A DNA stretch of 64,000 nt from Streptomyces sp. AC550_RSS872 (GTDB lineage: Bacteria > Actinomycetota > Actinomycetes > Streptomycetales > Streptomycetaceae): positions 1 through 64,000 of the forward strand of contig NZ_JAGMUL010000062.1 in NCBI RefSeq assembly GCF_019049285.1, written 5' to 3'. Made by a program: the position numbers and the translations under genes. Each line of letters begins with the position of its first letter. The first letter of the stretch is position 1. Under the pieces are notes generated by a model. That model did not search any database and was not told the origin of the DNA. It was given only the letters and a program-made list of their open reading frames with translations. This document shows, one piece after another, positions 33,210 to 41,086 of the stretch.

Positions 33210-33857
33210 ATGCCCGAGCTGGTGTTCTTCTCCGGAACCATGGACTGCGGGAAGTCGACGCTGGCTCTCCAGATCGAGCACAACCGTTCGGCCCGTGGCC
33301 TCGCGGGCATGATCTTCACCCGTGACGACCGCGCGGGCGAGGGGAAGTTGTCCTCGCGGCTGGGCCTGGTCACGGATGCGGTGGAGGTCGAGGACGGACA
33401 GGACCTGTACGCGTATCTCGTCGACCACCTCTCGCAGGGCGGCCGCGCGGACTACGTCATCGCCGACGAGGCGCAGTTCCTCGTGCCGGAGCAGATCGAC
33501 CAACTCGCCCGCGTGGTCGACGACCTGGGCATCGACGTGTACGCCTTCGGCATCACGACGGACTTCCGCTCCAAGCTGTTCCCCGGCTCCCAGCGCCTGG
33601 TGGAACTGGCCGACCGGGTCGAGGTCCTCCAGGTCGAGGCGCTGTGCTGGTGCGGCGCCCGCGCCACCCACAACGCCCGCACGATAGGCGGCGAGATGGT
33701 CGTCGAGGGCGCCCAGGTGGTCGTCGGCGACGTCAACCAGGCGGACGCCGTCGGCTACGAGGTCCTGTGCCGCCGCCACCACCGTCGCCGTATGACGGCG
33801 GCCAGCGCACGGGCGGCGGCGCTGTCCCCGGACGTCCTGCCGGTCGCCTCCGTCTGA
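33210..33857 (+). CDS. tk: Thymidine kinase (type II)
   Basis: A 215-residue salvage enzyme making dTMP from thymidine and ATP. The P-loop is SGTMDCGKST (residues 8-17). The Walker B segment is VIADEAQFL with the catalytic Glu. The lasso and zinc domain follows with LCWCGARATH and VLCRRHH supplying zinc ligands. ATG 33210 follows GAAAGG. A shortened second copy of residues 29-117 and the last few codons lies at 44057-44339. The 44 bases upstream contain a CGCTGCCGAAAGG string that resembles half of a dispersed actinobacterial repeat. Confidence 0.95.
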   Translation: MPELVFFSGTMDCGKSTLALQIEHNRSARGLAGMIFTRDDRAGEGKLSSRLGLVTDAVEVEDGQDLYAYLVDHLSQGGRADYVIADEAQFLVPEQIDQLARVVDDLGIDVYAFGITTDFRSKLFPGSQRLVELADRVEVLQVEALCWCGARATHNARTIGGEMVVEGAQVVVGDVNQADAVGYEVLCRRHHRRRMTAASARAAALSPDVLPVASV

Positions 33858-33947
33858 GCGTCACCGCCCGAACACCGTCACTCACCTCGCGGCCGGTGTG
33901 TCGGCCATGTCGCTGCTCGGGCCCCGACGGAGACCGTAGTCCACAGG

Positions 33948-34104
33948 CGCCCGCCTTGCGTCCCGCCACCGCCGGGTGGTTCAGCCGGGCCGCGGCGCGC
34001 GCCTCGCGCGGGATCCGCTCGACGCGGGACGGGCCGGCCCACACCGCGCCCATTGCGCCCGCCACGAGCTTCTCGCCCAGCCGGCACCGTTCGCCGATCA
34101 ACCG
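33948..34104 (-). pseudogene. Remnant of a Ser/Thr protein kinase gene
   Basis: On the minus strand the frame reads LIGERCRLGEKLVAGAMGAVW, a decayed glycine-rich loop, followed shortly by REARAAARLNHPAVAG, the alpha-C helix region of Streptomyces Pkn kinases. The catalytic Lys segment between them is deleted and everything after the alpha-C region is gone. It is the broken N-terminus of an eukaryotic-type kinase, lying between tk and the SARP/kinase island. Confidence 0.6.
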
Positions 34105-34149
34105 TCCCTCGGACGCGGCTTGCGCTTCGCCCCCGACGCCACGCACGGA

Positions 34150-34360
34150 TCATGCCCGAGTGAGCCGCCGCCCGTCGGGCAAGCCGATCAGCACCCGAAC
34201 ACCCCCGGGCCCGGGGCACGGTTCCGGCGCGCCCTCCGGGCGGTCGGCCCACTGCCACCAGGCATGGCGGTCGGTGCAGCGCCAGAGAGTCCGGCACGCG
34301 CGTCGGGAGTCGCCCTCGCGCAGGGTGAGGACCGTGCCGCCGGACGGGGTGGGTGCGGAG
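34150..34360 (-). pseudogene. Remnant of an unrecognised gene
   Basis: About 68 codons on the minus strand have strong G/C third-base bias and protein-like texture (GGTVLTLREGD, CRTLWRCTDRHAWWQWAD, VRVLIGLPDGRRLTRA, then TGA) but no start codon, and an in-frame TAG lies just upstream. I do not recognise the family. It looks like the 3' end of a lost gene next to the SARP gene. Confidence 0.35.
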
Positions 34361-34365
34361 GATGT

Positions 34366-37248
34366 CTATCGGGGGGTGGGGCGCAAGCCCTGAGCCTTGC
34401 GGGCTTCGTACACGTCGAGGACGCGCTGGAACTGCCGGTGCGCCTCGTGGACCGAACCCCTCGCCAGGTGGGCGCGGGCCAAGCGGGTGCGGATGTCCAT
34501 TTCCAGCCAGTCGTAGGCAGGTTCGGTGACACGGGACAGCGACTCGTGCAGTTCCAGAGCCAGTCGGTGGAAGGCGAGGGCTGCTCGCGGGTCTCCCTCG
34601 CCCTGTTCCACCGTGCCCAGCCGGGTCAGGCTGCGCGCGCAGAAGAAGACGTCCCCGCACTGCTCGCTGAGGTGGACCGCCTGACGCAGGAGGTGCCTCG
34701 CCTCGCCGTGGCGGCCGAGGCTGAGGTGGGCGTCGGCGGCGAGGCTCAGTACCCGGCCGAGCACATGCTGTCGGCCGCCCGTCTCGGCATGGGTGCACGC
34801 GGCGGCGAAGCAGGCCAGCGCCTCCTCGTCCCGTCCGGCGATCTGGTGAGCGCGCCCCTGGATGAGGCGAGCCATCGCGGAGGCCCAGTCGTCGCCCAGG
34901 CGTCGGGACAGGAACACCCCTTCGGTGACATGGGAGATCGCCTGGTCGGCCTCGCCCACACTCAGGGCTACGGATCCCAGCCCGGTGAGAGCCCGGGCCT
35001 CGTCGATCGGGCGGCCGTGGTGCCGGCTCAGGCGCAGTCCCTCGGTGAACAGGGCGCGCGCCTCGTGGTATCGGCGCTGGTAGACGCTGGTGTAGGCCAG
35101 GCAGCCCCGCAGCCCGGTGGTCATGTGTTCGTCGTCGGCCTCGTCGACGCGCGCGAGCGCGGTCTCCAGGGCTGTCTGGGACTCGTGGTACCGGCCCTGC
35201 CGTACGAAGTAGTCGCACAGCGCGTGGGCGATCCAGCAGGCGTAGTCGATCTCTCCGAAGTCCACGGCGTACGCGACCACGTCCGGCAGCTCACCCCCCG
35301 CCGCGTCCAGCCACGTCTCCGCCTCCCGCCAGCCGCCGAAGCTCCCCGCCGTCGGCCGCGGCCCCGTCGGGAACGCCACCGCCCCCCAGTCGCTGGCCAT
35401 CCTGCCCGCGTCCAGGAACAGCCGCAGCGCCGCCCTCCGCGCGGCCACAGCCTCCGCCGGCTCGGCCTCCGCCACCTGCCGCGCGTGCACCCGCACCAGG
35501 TCGTGCAGCCGGTACCGCCCCGGCCGCGGCTCGTGCAGCAGACTGGTGTCCACCAGGCTCTCCAGGAGACGCTCGGTGTCACGCACCGGACGCCCCAGCA
35601 TCGCCGCCGGTGTCAGCACGTCGAACTCGACCGTCGGCGCGAGCCCCAGCACCCGGAACGCCCGCTGCTGCTCGGAGGTCAGTTGGTCGTACGACAGCCG
35701 GAAGGCGGCCTCCACGCTGCGGTCCCCGACGCGCAGTTCGCCCAGCCGCCCCTCGTCGTCCGCCAGCCGGCCCACCAGGTACTCCACCGTCCAGGCCCGC
35801 CGGTTCTGTAGCCGGGACCCGGCGATGCGCAGGGCCAGCGGCAGCCCGTCGCACAACCCCGCCAGCCGTCGCGCGGCCTCCGGCTCCCGGCTCGCGCGCT
35901 CCTCGCCGATGAGGTTCGTGAGCAGCGACACGGCGTCCTCGCTCGCCAGCGGTTCCAGGGTGACCCGTACGTCAGCGTCCAGCGCGGCCAGCCGACGCCG
36001 ACTCGCGACGAGGATCCTGCTGCCCGGCCCCGCGGGCAGCAGTGGCCGTATCTGATCGGCGCCCAGGGCATCGTCCAGCACCAGCAGCAGCCGTAGCGAA
36101 CTGGTCGCCGCCCGCCAGGCGGCGGTGAGTTCGTCGAGGTCGCTCGGCAACTCGCCCTTGGCCGCGCCGAGCGAGCGCAGCAGCCGTTGCAACACCCGTG
36201 CCGGGGAATGGCGTTGCTGAGTGCTGTGGGCGCGCAGGTCCATGAAGAGGCAGCCATCGGGGTGGTCGGCGCTGAGCACACGGGCCGCGCGGACGACGAG
36301 CGCGCTCTTGCCGACCCCGGCCGGACCGTCCACCGTCACGATCGACACGGAGCCGGAGCCGGGCGCGGCGGGCGCGATCAGCTGGGCCAGCTCGACCTCA
36401 CGTCCTATCAACTGCCCTATGTCACCTGGAAGTTCATTGACGACGCCGCCGACTCGAAACCGGGCCGGGGCCGCCCCGAGGAGGGAGCCGTCGTCCTGCT
36501 TCAGCACCGCCTTGTGCACCCGGCGCAACTCCTCGCCGGGGGTGACGCCGAGCTCGTCGCGCAGCCGGATCCGCATGTCCTCGTAGGTGTTCAGTGCCTC
36601 CGCCTGGCGTCCGCAGCCGTACAGGGCCCGGATCCGCAGGGCCATCAGCGACTCGTCGTACAGGTCGGGCCCGGACGCGTCGGCCAGGTCGTCCAGCGCC
36701 TCCCGGTACCGGCCCAGGAGAACGAGGCACTCCAGCCGTTCGCGTCTGAGTGCCCGCCGTCGCTCGGTGAGCCGGTCCCGCTCCGCGCGCGCGAAGGGTC
36801 CCTCCAGACCGGCGAGTGGCTCACCCCGGAACAGTCCGAGTGCTTCGGCCAACTGCCCGGTGGCCAGGGCCAGTTGTCCGGACTCCTTGCTGCGCAGCGC
36901 CACCTCGCCGCGCTCGGCCAGGTCGGTCGTGTCGAGGCGGACGTCGTCGAGGGCGAAGCGGTACCAGCCCTTGCCGCTGCGGATCACCGACTCGGTGTGC
37001 GGGGTGCCTTCCGGATCGAGCGCCCTGCGCAGGGAGTTGACGTGTGTGGGCAGCACTTTGGAGGCGGGCGGCTCGTCTCCCCAGACCCCGTCGAGCAGTT
37101 GCTCGTGGCTGACCGTGGCCCCCCGCCTCAGCAGCAGCGCGGCCAGCACGGCCTGCCGCTTCAGCGGTCCCAGATCCAGACGGGCTTCGTCCCGCCAGGC
37201 CTGTAACGGTCCGAGCACCTCGATCCGCAGCTGAGAAGTCCTGCCCAC
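34366..37248 (-). CDS. AfsR-type SARP regulator (BTAD, NB-ARC ATPase, TPR)
   Basis: A 960-residue transcription factor of the AfsR/DnrI/RedD class. Residues 1-100 are an OmpR-like winged helix (LRIEVLGPL, LDGVWGDEPP, VNSLRRAL). Residues 105-250 are the bacterial activation domain (BTAD; YDESLMALRIRALYGCGRQAEALNTY). An NB-ARC/STAND ATPase follows (Walker A GPAGVGKSA near residue 310, Walker B LLLVLDDAL, GLPLALRIAG), then a TPR array (about 690-950). GTG 37248 has GGAGG upstream. Codon 15 is TTA, so translation should need the bldA tRNA and be late. It is divergent from a WD40 kinase, as an AfsK-AfsR-like pair. The target genes are not evident. Confidence 0.93.
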   Translation of the reverse strand: MGRTSQLRIEVLGPLQAWRDEARLDLGPLKRQAVLAALLLRRGATVSHEQLLDGVWGDEPPASKVLPTHVNSLRRALDPEGTPHTESVIRSGKGWYRFALDDVRLDTTDLAERGEVALRSKESGQLALATGQLAEALGLFRGEPLAGLEGPFARAERDRLTERRRALRRERLECLVLLGRYREALDDLADASGPDLYDESLMALRIRALYGCGRQAEALNTYEDMRIRLRDELGVTPGEELRRVHKAVLKQDDGSLLGAAPARFRVGGVVNELPGDIGQLIGREVELAQLIAPAAPGSGSVSIVTVDGPAGVGKSALVVRAARVLSADHPDGCLFMDLRAHSTQQRHSPARVLQRLLRSLGAAKGELPSDLDELTAAWRAATSSLRLLLVLDDALGADQIRPLLPAGPGSRILVASRRRLAALDADVRVTLEPLASEDAVSLLTNLIGEERASREPEAARRLAGLCDGLPLALRIAGSRLQNRRAWTVEYLVGRLADDEGRLGELRVGDRSVEAAFRLSYDQLTSEQQRAFRVLGLAPTVEFDVLTPAAMLGRPVRDTERLLESLVDTSLLHEPRPGRYRLHDLVRVHARQVAEAEPAEAVAARRAALRLFLDAGRMASDWGAVAFPTGPRPTAGSFGGWREAETWLDAAGGELPDVVAYAVDFGEIDYACWIAHALCDYFVRQGRYHESQTALETALARVDEADDEHMTTGLRGCLAYTSVYQRRYHEARALFTEGLRLSRHHGRPIDEARALTGLGSVALSVGEADQAISHVTEGVFLSRRLGDDWASAMARLIQGRAHQIAGRDEEALACFAAACTHAETGGRQHVLGRVLSLAADAHLSLGRHGEARHLLRQAVHLSEQCGDVFFCARSLTRLGTVEQGEGDPRAALAFHRLALELHESLSRVTEPAYDWLEMDIRTRLARAHLARGSVHEAHRQFQRVLDVYEARKAQGLRPTPR

Positions 37249-37268
37249 CTCGAGCCTCCGCTCCGTGC

Positions 37269-37285
37269 TTCATCGGAAATTCATC
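37269..37285. promoter_or_regulatory. Candidate SARP operator: two TTCATC sites 11 bases apart
   Basis: TTCATC occurs at 37269-37274 and 37280-37285, an exact 11-bp period. SARP proteins bind direct heptamer repeats spaced by 11 or 22 bp. The site lies 21-37 bases upstream of the SARP start codon, so autoregulation is possible; inference only. Confidence 0.4.
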
Positions 37286-37325
37286 AGCATTGCAGCACCT
37301 CTGGCCAGGCTGACGAGCGTGACAT

Positions 37326-37374
37326 CGCACAACCCGCACAACCCGCACAAGTGAAGGTGACCGAAGTGACCGAA
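37326..37374. repeat. Tandem 9-bp repeats in the shared SARP/kinase promoter
   Basis: CGCACAACC at 37326-37334 and 37335-37343, with CGCACAAG at 37344-37351 as a third, shortened copy, followed by GTGACCGAA at 37357-37365 and 37366-37374. Both arrays have a 9-bp period and point toward the kinase gene. They may be operator sites, or may arise by slippage. Confidence 0.7.
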
Positions 37375-37410
37375 GTTCCGAGGGCAGGCCGCCTGACGTG
37401 TACGCGATAA
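37351..37410 (+). CDS. Possible 19-codon leader ORF overlapping the kinase start
   Basis: From GTG 37351 a 19-codon frame (MKVTEVTEVPRAG and a short basic tail) ends at TAA 37408-37410, 13 bases inside the kinase gene, which starts at GTG 37398 in another frame. Overlap of a short ORF with the main start can couple translation. Its first part is simply the 9-bp repeat array, and no ribosome site is clear, so it may be chance. Confidence 0.2.
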   Translation: MKVTEVTEVPRAGRLTCTR

Positions 37411-40400
37411 CACCCGATCCGCCGTCCCGCGTCTCCTCGTCCTGGCGGGTCGGCACGATCATCGATGGCCGTTACCGGGTGGAGCAAGTGCACCATCAGG
37501 GCGGCATGGGCCTGGTGTACCGGGTGCGGCACCTGCTGTGGGAAACCGACCTGGCGGTGAAGCGGCCCCGGCCGGAGTGGTTCAGGAACTCCGCGCACAA
37601 ACAGAGGTTCACCGCCGAGGCGGAGACCTGGGTGTCGCTGGGACTGCATCCGCACGTGTGCACCTGCCACTACGTGCGCACGCTCGACGCTGTCCCCTGC
37701 GTGTTCGCCGAGTACGTGCCGGGAGGCAGCCTCGCGGACTGGATCACGGACGGCAGGCTGTACGAGGGCGGACCCTCGGCGGCACTGGCTCGCGTCCTGG
37801 ACCTGGCGATCCAGACGGCCTGGGGTCTGGCACACGCGCACGGCCGGAACCTCGTGCACCAGGACGTCAAGCCGGGCAACGTACTCGTGACGGAGGACGG
37901 TACGGCCAAGGTCACGGACTTCGGGCTGGCCCGCGCCCGTGCCGCCACGGCCACGGCCGCGCCGGAGGATGCCGCCGCCGTACCGGACCCGTCGCTTCCG
38001 CCCGGCGTCACGGTCCTGGTCCCCAACGGCGGGATGACCCCGGCGTACGCGTCACCGGAGCAGGCGGACGGCCGGCCGCTCGGCCGGCGCAGCGACATCT
38101 ACAGCTTCGCGGTGTCGGTCTTCGAGATGTTCACCGGCGGCGTGAGCTGGCATGCGGGGCGCGGGGTAAGGAAGGCCCTCGACGCGTACCTCGAAGCCGG
38201 CGGGACGGGCGAGCCGCATCTGCCGGTCGTCCCCGCCGACCTCGCCGGCCTCCTCGCCCACTGCCTCGCCAGGGACCCGGCCGACCGCCCACGCTCGATG
38301 GCCGAGGTCGCGGCCCGTCTCAAGGACATGTACGGCGAGGTGACCGGCCAGGCCTACCCGCACCCGGAGCCGGTCGAAGCAGACCTGCGCGCCGACGAGT
38401 TGAACAACCGCGGAGTCTCCCTGCTCGACCTGGACCGGACGCCCGAGGCGGAGAAGGCGTTCACGCAGGCCCTCGCGGCAGACCCGCGGCACCTGGGAGC
38501 GACGTACAACAGCGGACTGCTGCGGTGGCGGCGCGGCGACCTCACCGACGAGGACGTGATCAGCCGGATCGAGGCGGTACGTTCCGACGCCGAGGACCCT
38601 TGGCAGGCACGGCAGTTGCTGGCCCAGGTGGCGGTGGAGCGGGGCGATCTGGCGTCGGCCCGCGAACTCCTGGAGGAGGTGGCCCAGGACCGGTCCAGGG
38701 AGCCGGAGGTCCGGTCGGCGCTGCGTGCCATCCGCTCGGGGCGGGTCACCAGCACCCGGGAGGTACCGCGGCACAAGGAACACACGGACATGAACCGCTA
38801 CCTGATGCCTGTCCGGCTCACCCCCGACGGGCGCCTCGCTCTGACCGGTGGCTATGGCCGGATCGGACTGTGGGACCTGGCCGACGGCCGGTACCTGCTG
38901 GCTCTCGACGGCCACGACGGAGACCGTCCCCGCGCGCACACGCACACCCTCGACCTCACGCCGGACGGCCGTTTCGCCGTCTCCGCCAGCGACAGGGGTG
39001 AGGAGAAACGCGTACGGTTCTGGGACCTGACCTCCGGACGGTGCCTGCGCACCCTCACCGCGTCGGCCCACGAGATCCGCCTGACCCCCGACGGACGCCT
39101 CGCCCTGTGGGGATGGTCCCGCGACTCCATCCAGGTCTGGGACACCCACAGCGGGCAACTCCGGGAGCCGCTCGCCGGGCACACGGCCGGCGTGGAGCGC
39201 GTGGAGGTGAGCGCGGACGGTCGGCGGGTGCTGTCCAGCGGCTGGGACCGGCAGGGACAGTCGGTCAGGCTGTGGCACCTCGCCGACGGCAGGTGCGAAC
39301 AGGTCCTGACAGGTCACCAGGCGCCGGTGTTCGCCCTGGCCTTCCACCCTGACGGGCGTACGGCGGTCATCGCCTACCGGGACGACACGATCGGCCTGTG
39401 GGATCTGCGGGACGGCCGGTGCCGCCGGGTCCTGAGAGGCAGGCGGGCCAACCTCATGTCGTTCAGCGCCGACGGCCGCTTCCTGCTCGCGGGCGACGAC
39501 ACCAGCGGCACGGTGAGCTACTGGGACCTGGAGAGCGGCCAGTGTCTGCGCACCTACCAGGACCTGCGGATCAACGCCCTCCTGCTCGACGCCACCCGGC
39601 CGGGGACCGGACACGCCGTCTGCGCCGAGAGCCGCGAGGGCGTACGGACCTGGCCGCTGGACCTGCCGGGCGGCCACCCCGCCCCGCCGCAGCTGAGCCG
39701 CCCCCTCCCGCTCGCGGAACTGCGTGAGTTGGAGAACCGCGCGGGCGCGAAGGTCGCCGAGGCGGAGCAGGCCATGGCCGCGGGCCGCTACGCCACGGCC
39801 CACGACCTGCTCCGCCAGGCCCGCGAGGTCGCCGGCCACGAACGCGCTCCGCGCGTGATGTCCGCCTGGTGGGAGCTGGGCCGGCACGCGGTGCGGGCAG
39901 GGCTGCGCACGGCCTGGCCCGCCCGGACCCTGGACGCGTCCGACGAGCAGGTGTACGCGGTCGACCTGACCGACGACGCGCGGCTGGCGGTGTCCGCCGG
40001 CGCCGACTGGACCGTACGGCTCTGGGACCTGCGCAACGGCACCTGCCTGCGCGAACTGGCGGGCCACCAGAGTCCGGTCAGGTCGGTCTGCCTGAGCCCG
40101 GACGGCCGCCGGGTCCTGTCCGGCGGCCAGGACGGCACCGTACGGCTGTGGGACGTCGGCACCGGGACGTGCCGGCGCATCCTGCGGACGAACAGGTTTC
40201 CGCCCGCGCCGCCGGTACCGGTGCGGTTCGCCGCGGACGGTCGACAGGCCGTCGTCGGCGGCGGTGACGGTGCGATCAGGCTCTGGGATGTGGAGACCGG
40301 CGACCTCACGGGGACGCTGACCGGACACGAGGGGCCGGTCAACTGCCTCTGGGCCGGCGTGGACGGCCGCCTTCTCGCCTCGGGCGGGTCCGACGGGACC

Positions 40401-40982
40401 GTACGGCTGTGGGATCTGGAGCAGAGCCGGTGCGTCCATGTCCTGGAGGGGCACAAGAGCGCCGTGACGGCCCTGTGTGTCGCCGCCGACGGCACCTTCG
40501 TCCTGTCCTCCGCGAGCGGATACGACCGGACCGTCCGCGTGTGGGACGTCGCCACCGGGGCCGAGGTGCGGTCCTTCGACGAGGGTTCGGCCTCCGGCGG
40601 GCTGCGGATCACCGCGGACGGACGCTACGCGATGTCCGCCGGCGCGAACGTGGGGGTCTGGGAGGTCGCCAGCGGCCGCTGTGTGCGCACGCTCGACGGG
40701 CTCGACAGGGCGCCGGCCTGCCTCGCGGCGACCCCCGACGGGCGGGCGGTGCTCTCGGCGGACGGCGACGGCGACCTCCGCTCGTGGGCGCTCGACTGGG
40801 AGTGGCACACCCGGGAACCGGCCGACTGGGACGACGCCGCGCTGCCGCACCTGGAGGTGTTCCGGCGCCGGTTCGGTGCCCGGTGGACACCCGACGACTT
40901 CGACGACCTGCTGCGGCGGCTCCAGGACGCGGGCTACGGCTGGCTGCGGCCCGAGGGAGTGCGGGCACGGCTCACACCATGA
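37398..40982 (+). CDS. Ser/Thr protein kinase with TPR-like linker and two WD40 blocks
   Basis: A 1194-residue cytoplasmic kinase without a membrane helix. The kinase domain (about 22-320) has a glycine loop (QGGMGLV), catalytic Lys55 (LAVKRP), HQD in place of HRD at 154-156 (NLVHQDVKPGNVL), DFG at 174-176 and SPEQ as activation-segment end. A TPR-like stretch (about 333-440) links to WD40 repeats: a first block (about 464-760), a helical spacer (775-840; AEQAMAAGRYATAHDLLRQA), and a second block (about 850-1130) with canonical GHxxxV...VRLWD units. The C-terminal tail is helical. It is related in plan to AfsK-type and PkwA-type kinases. The first gene of a four-base-overlap operon and divergent from the SARP gene, it may phosphorylate that SARP. 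Confidence 0.92.
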   Translation: MYAITPDPPSRVSSSWRVGTIIDGRYRVEQVHHQGGMGLVYRVRHLLWETDLAVKRPRPEWFRNSAHKQRFTAEAETWVSLGLHPHVCTCHYVRTLDAVPCVFAEYVPGGSLADWITDGRLYEGGPSAALARVLDLAIQTAWGLAHAHGRNLVHQDVKPGNVLVTEDGTAKVTDFGLARARAATATAAPEDAAAVPDPSLPPGVTVLVPNGGMTPAYASPEQADGRPLGRRSDIYSFAVSVFEMFTGGVSWHAGRGVRKALDAYLEAGGTGEPHLPVVPADLAGLLAHCLARDPADRPRSMAEVAARLKDMYGEVTGQAYPHPEPVEADLRADELNNRGVSLLDLDRTPEAEKAFTQALAADPRHLGATYNSGLLRWRRGDLTDEDVISRIEAVRSDAEDPWQARQLLAQVAVERGDLASARELLEEVAQDRSREPEVRSALRAIRSGRVTSTREVPRHKEHTDMNRYLMPVRLTPDGRLALTGGYGRIGLWDLADGRYLLALDGHDGDRPRAHTHTLDLTPDGRFAVSASDRGEEKRVRFWDLTSGRCLRTLTASAHEIRLTPDGRLALWGWSRDSIQVWDTHSGQLREPLAGHTAGVERVEVSADGRRVLSSGWDRQGQSVRLWHLADGRCEQVLTGHQAPVFALAFHPDGRTAVIAYRDDTIGLWDLRDGRCRRVLRGRRANLMSFSADGRFLLAGDDTSGTVSYWDLESGQCLRTYQDLRINALLLDATRPGTGHAVCAESREGVRTWPLDLPGGHPAPPQLSRPLPLAELRELENRAGAKVAEAEQAMAAGRYATAHDLLRQAREVAGHERAPRVMSAWWELGRHAVRAGLRTAWPARTLDASDEQVYAVDLTDDARLAVSAGADWTVRLWDLRNGTCLRELAGHQSPVRSVCLSPDGRRVLSGGQDGTVRLWDVGTGTCRRILRTNRFPPAPPVPVRFAADGRQAVVGGGDGAIRLWDVETGDLTGTLTGHEGPVNCLWAGVDGRLLASGGSDGTVRLWDLEQSRCVHVLEGHKSAVTALCVAADGTFVLSSASGYDRTVRVWDVATGAEVRSFDEGSASGGLRITADGRYAMSAGANVGVWEVASGRCVRTLDGLDRAPACLAATPDGRAVLSADGDGDLRSWALDWEWHTREPADWDDAALPHLEVFRRRFGARWTPDDFDDLLRRLQDAGYGWLRPEGVRARLTP

Positions 40983-40996
40983 CGACCACGAGCGAC

Positions 40997-41056
40997 ACGG
41001 ACACGAGCAACACGAACACCAGCAACACGAACACCAGCAACACGGACACCAGCAAC
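40997..41056 (+). repeat. Four tandem 15-bp units
   Basis: Four direct copies of ACGRACACSAGCAAC at 40997-41011, 41012-41026, 41027-41041 and 41042-41056, with one to three differences each. In the upstream-start frame they encode T/S/N-rich pentapeptides (TNTSN). They lie between the kinase stop and the strong ribosome site of the next gene. Confidence 0.9.
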
Positions 41057-41086
41057 CACTGGCAGCAAGGACACGAAGGAGTATTC

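Noticed and set aside
33976..35811. 611-codon plus-strand open frame opposite the SARP gene
   Set aside because: Shadow of the SARP TPR and NB-ARC coding sequence.
38052..40850. 932-codon minus-strand open frame opposite the WD40 kinase
   Set aside because: Shadow frame; the plus-strand kinase and WD40 motifs are unmistakable.
40997..41056. CRISPR-like array
   Set aside because: Units are contiguous 15-mers without spacers; a simple tandem repeat.
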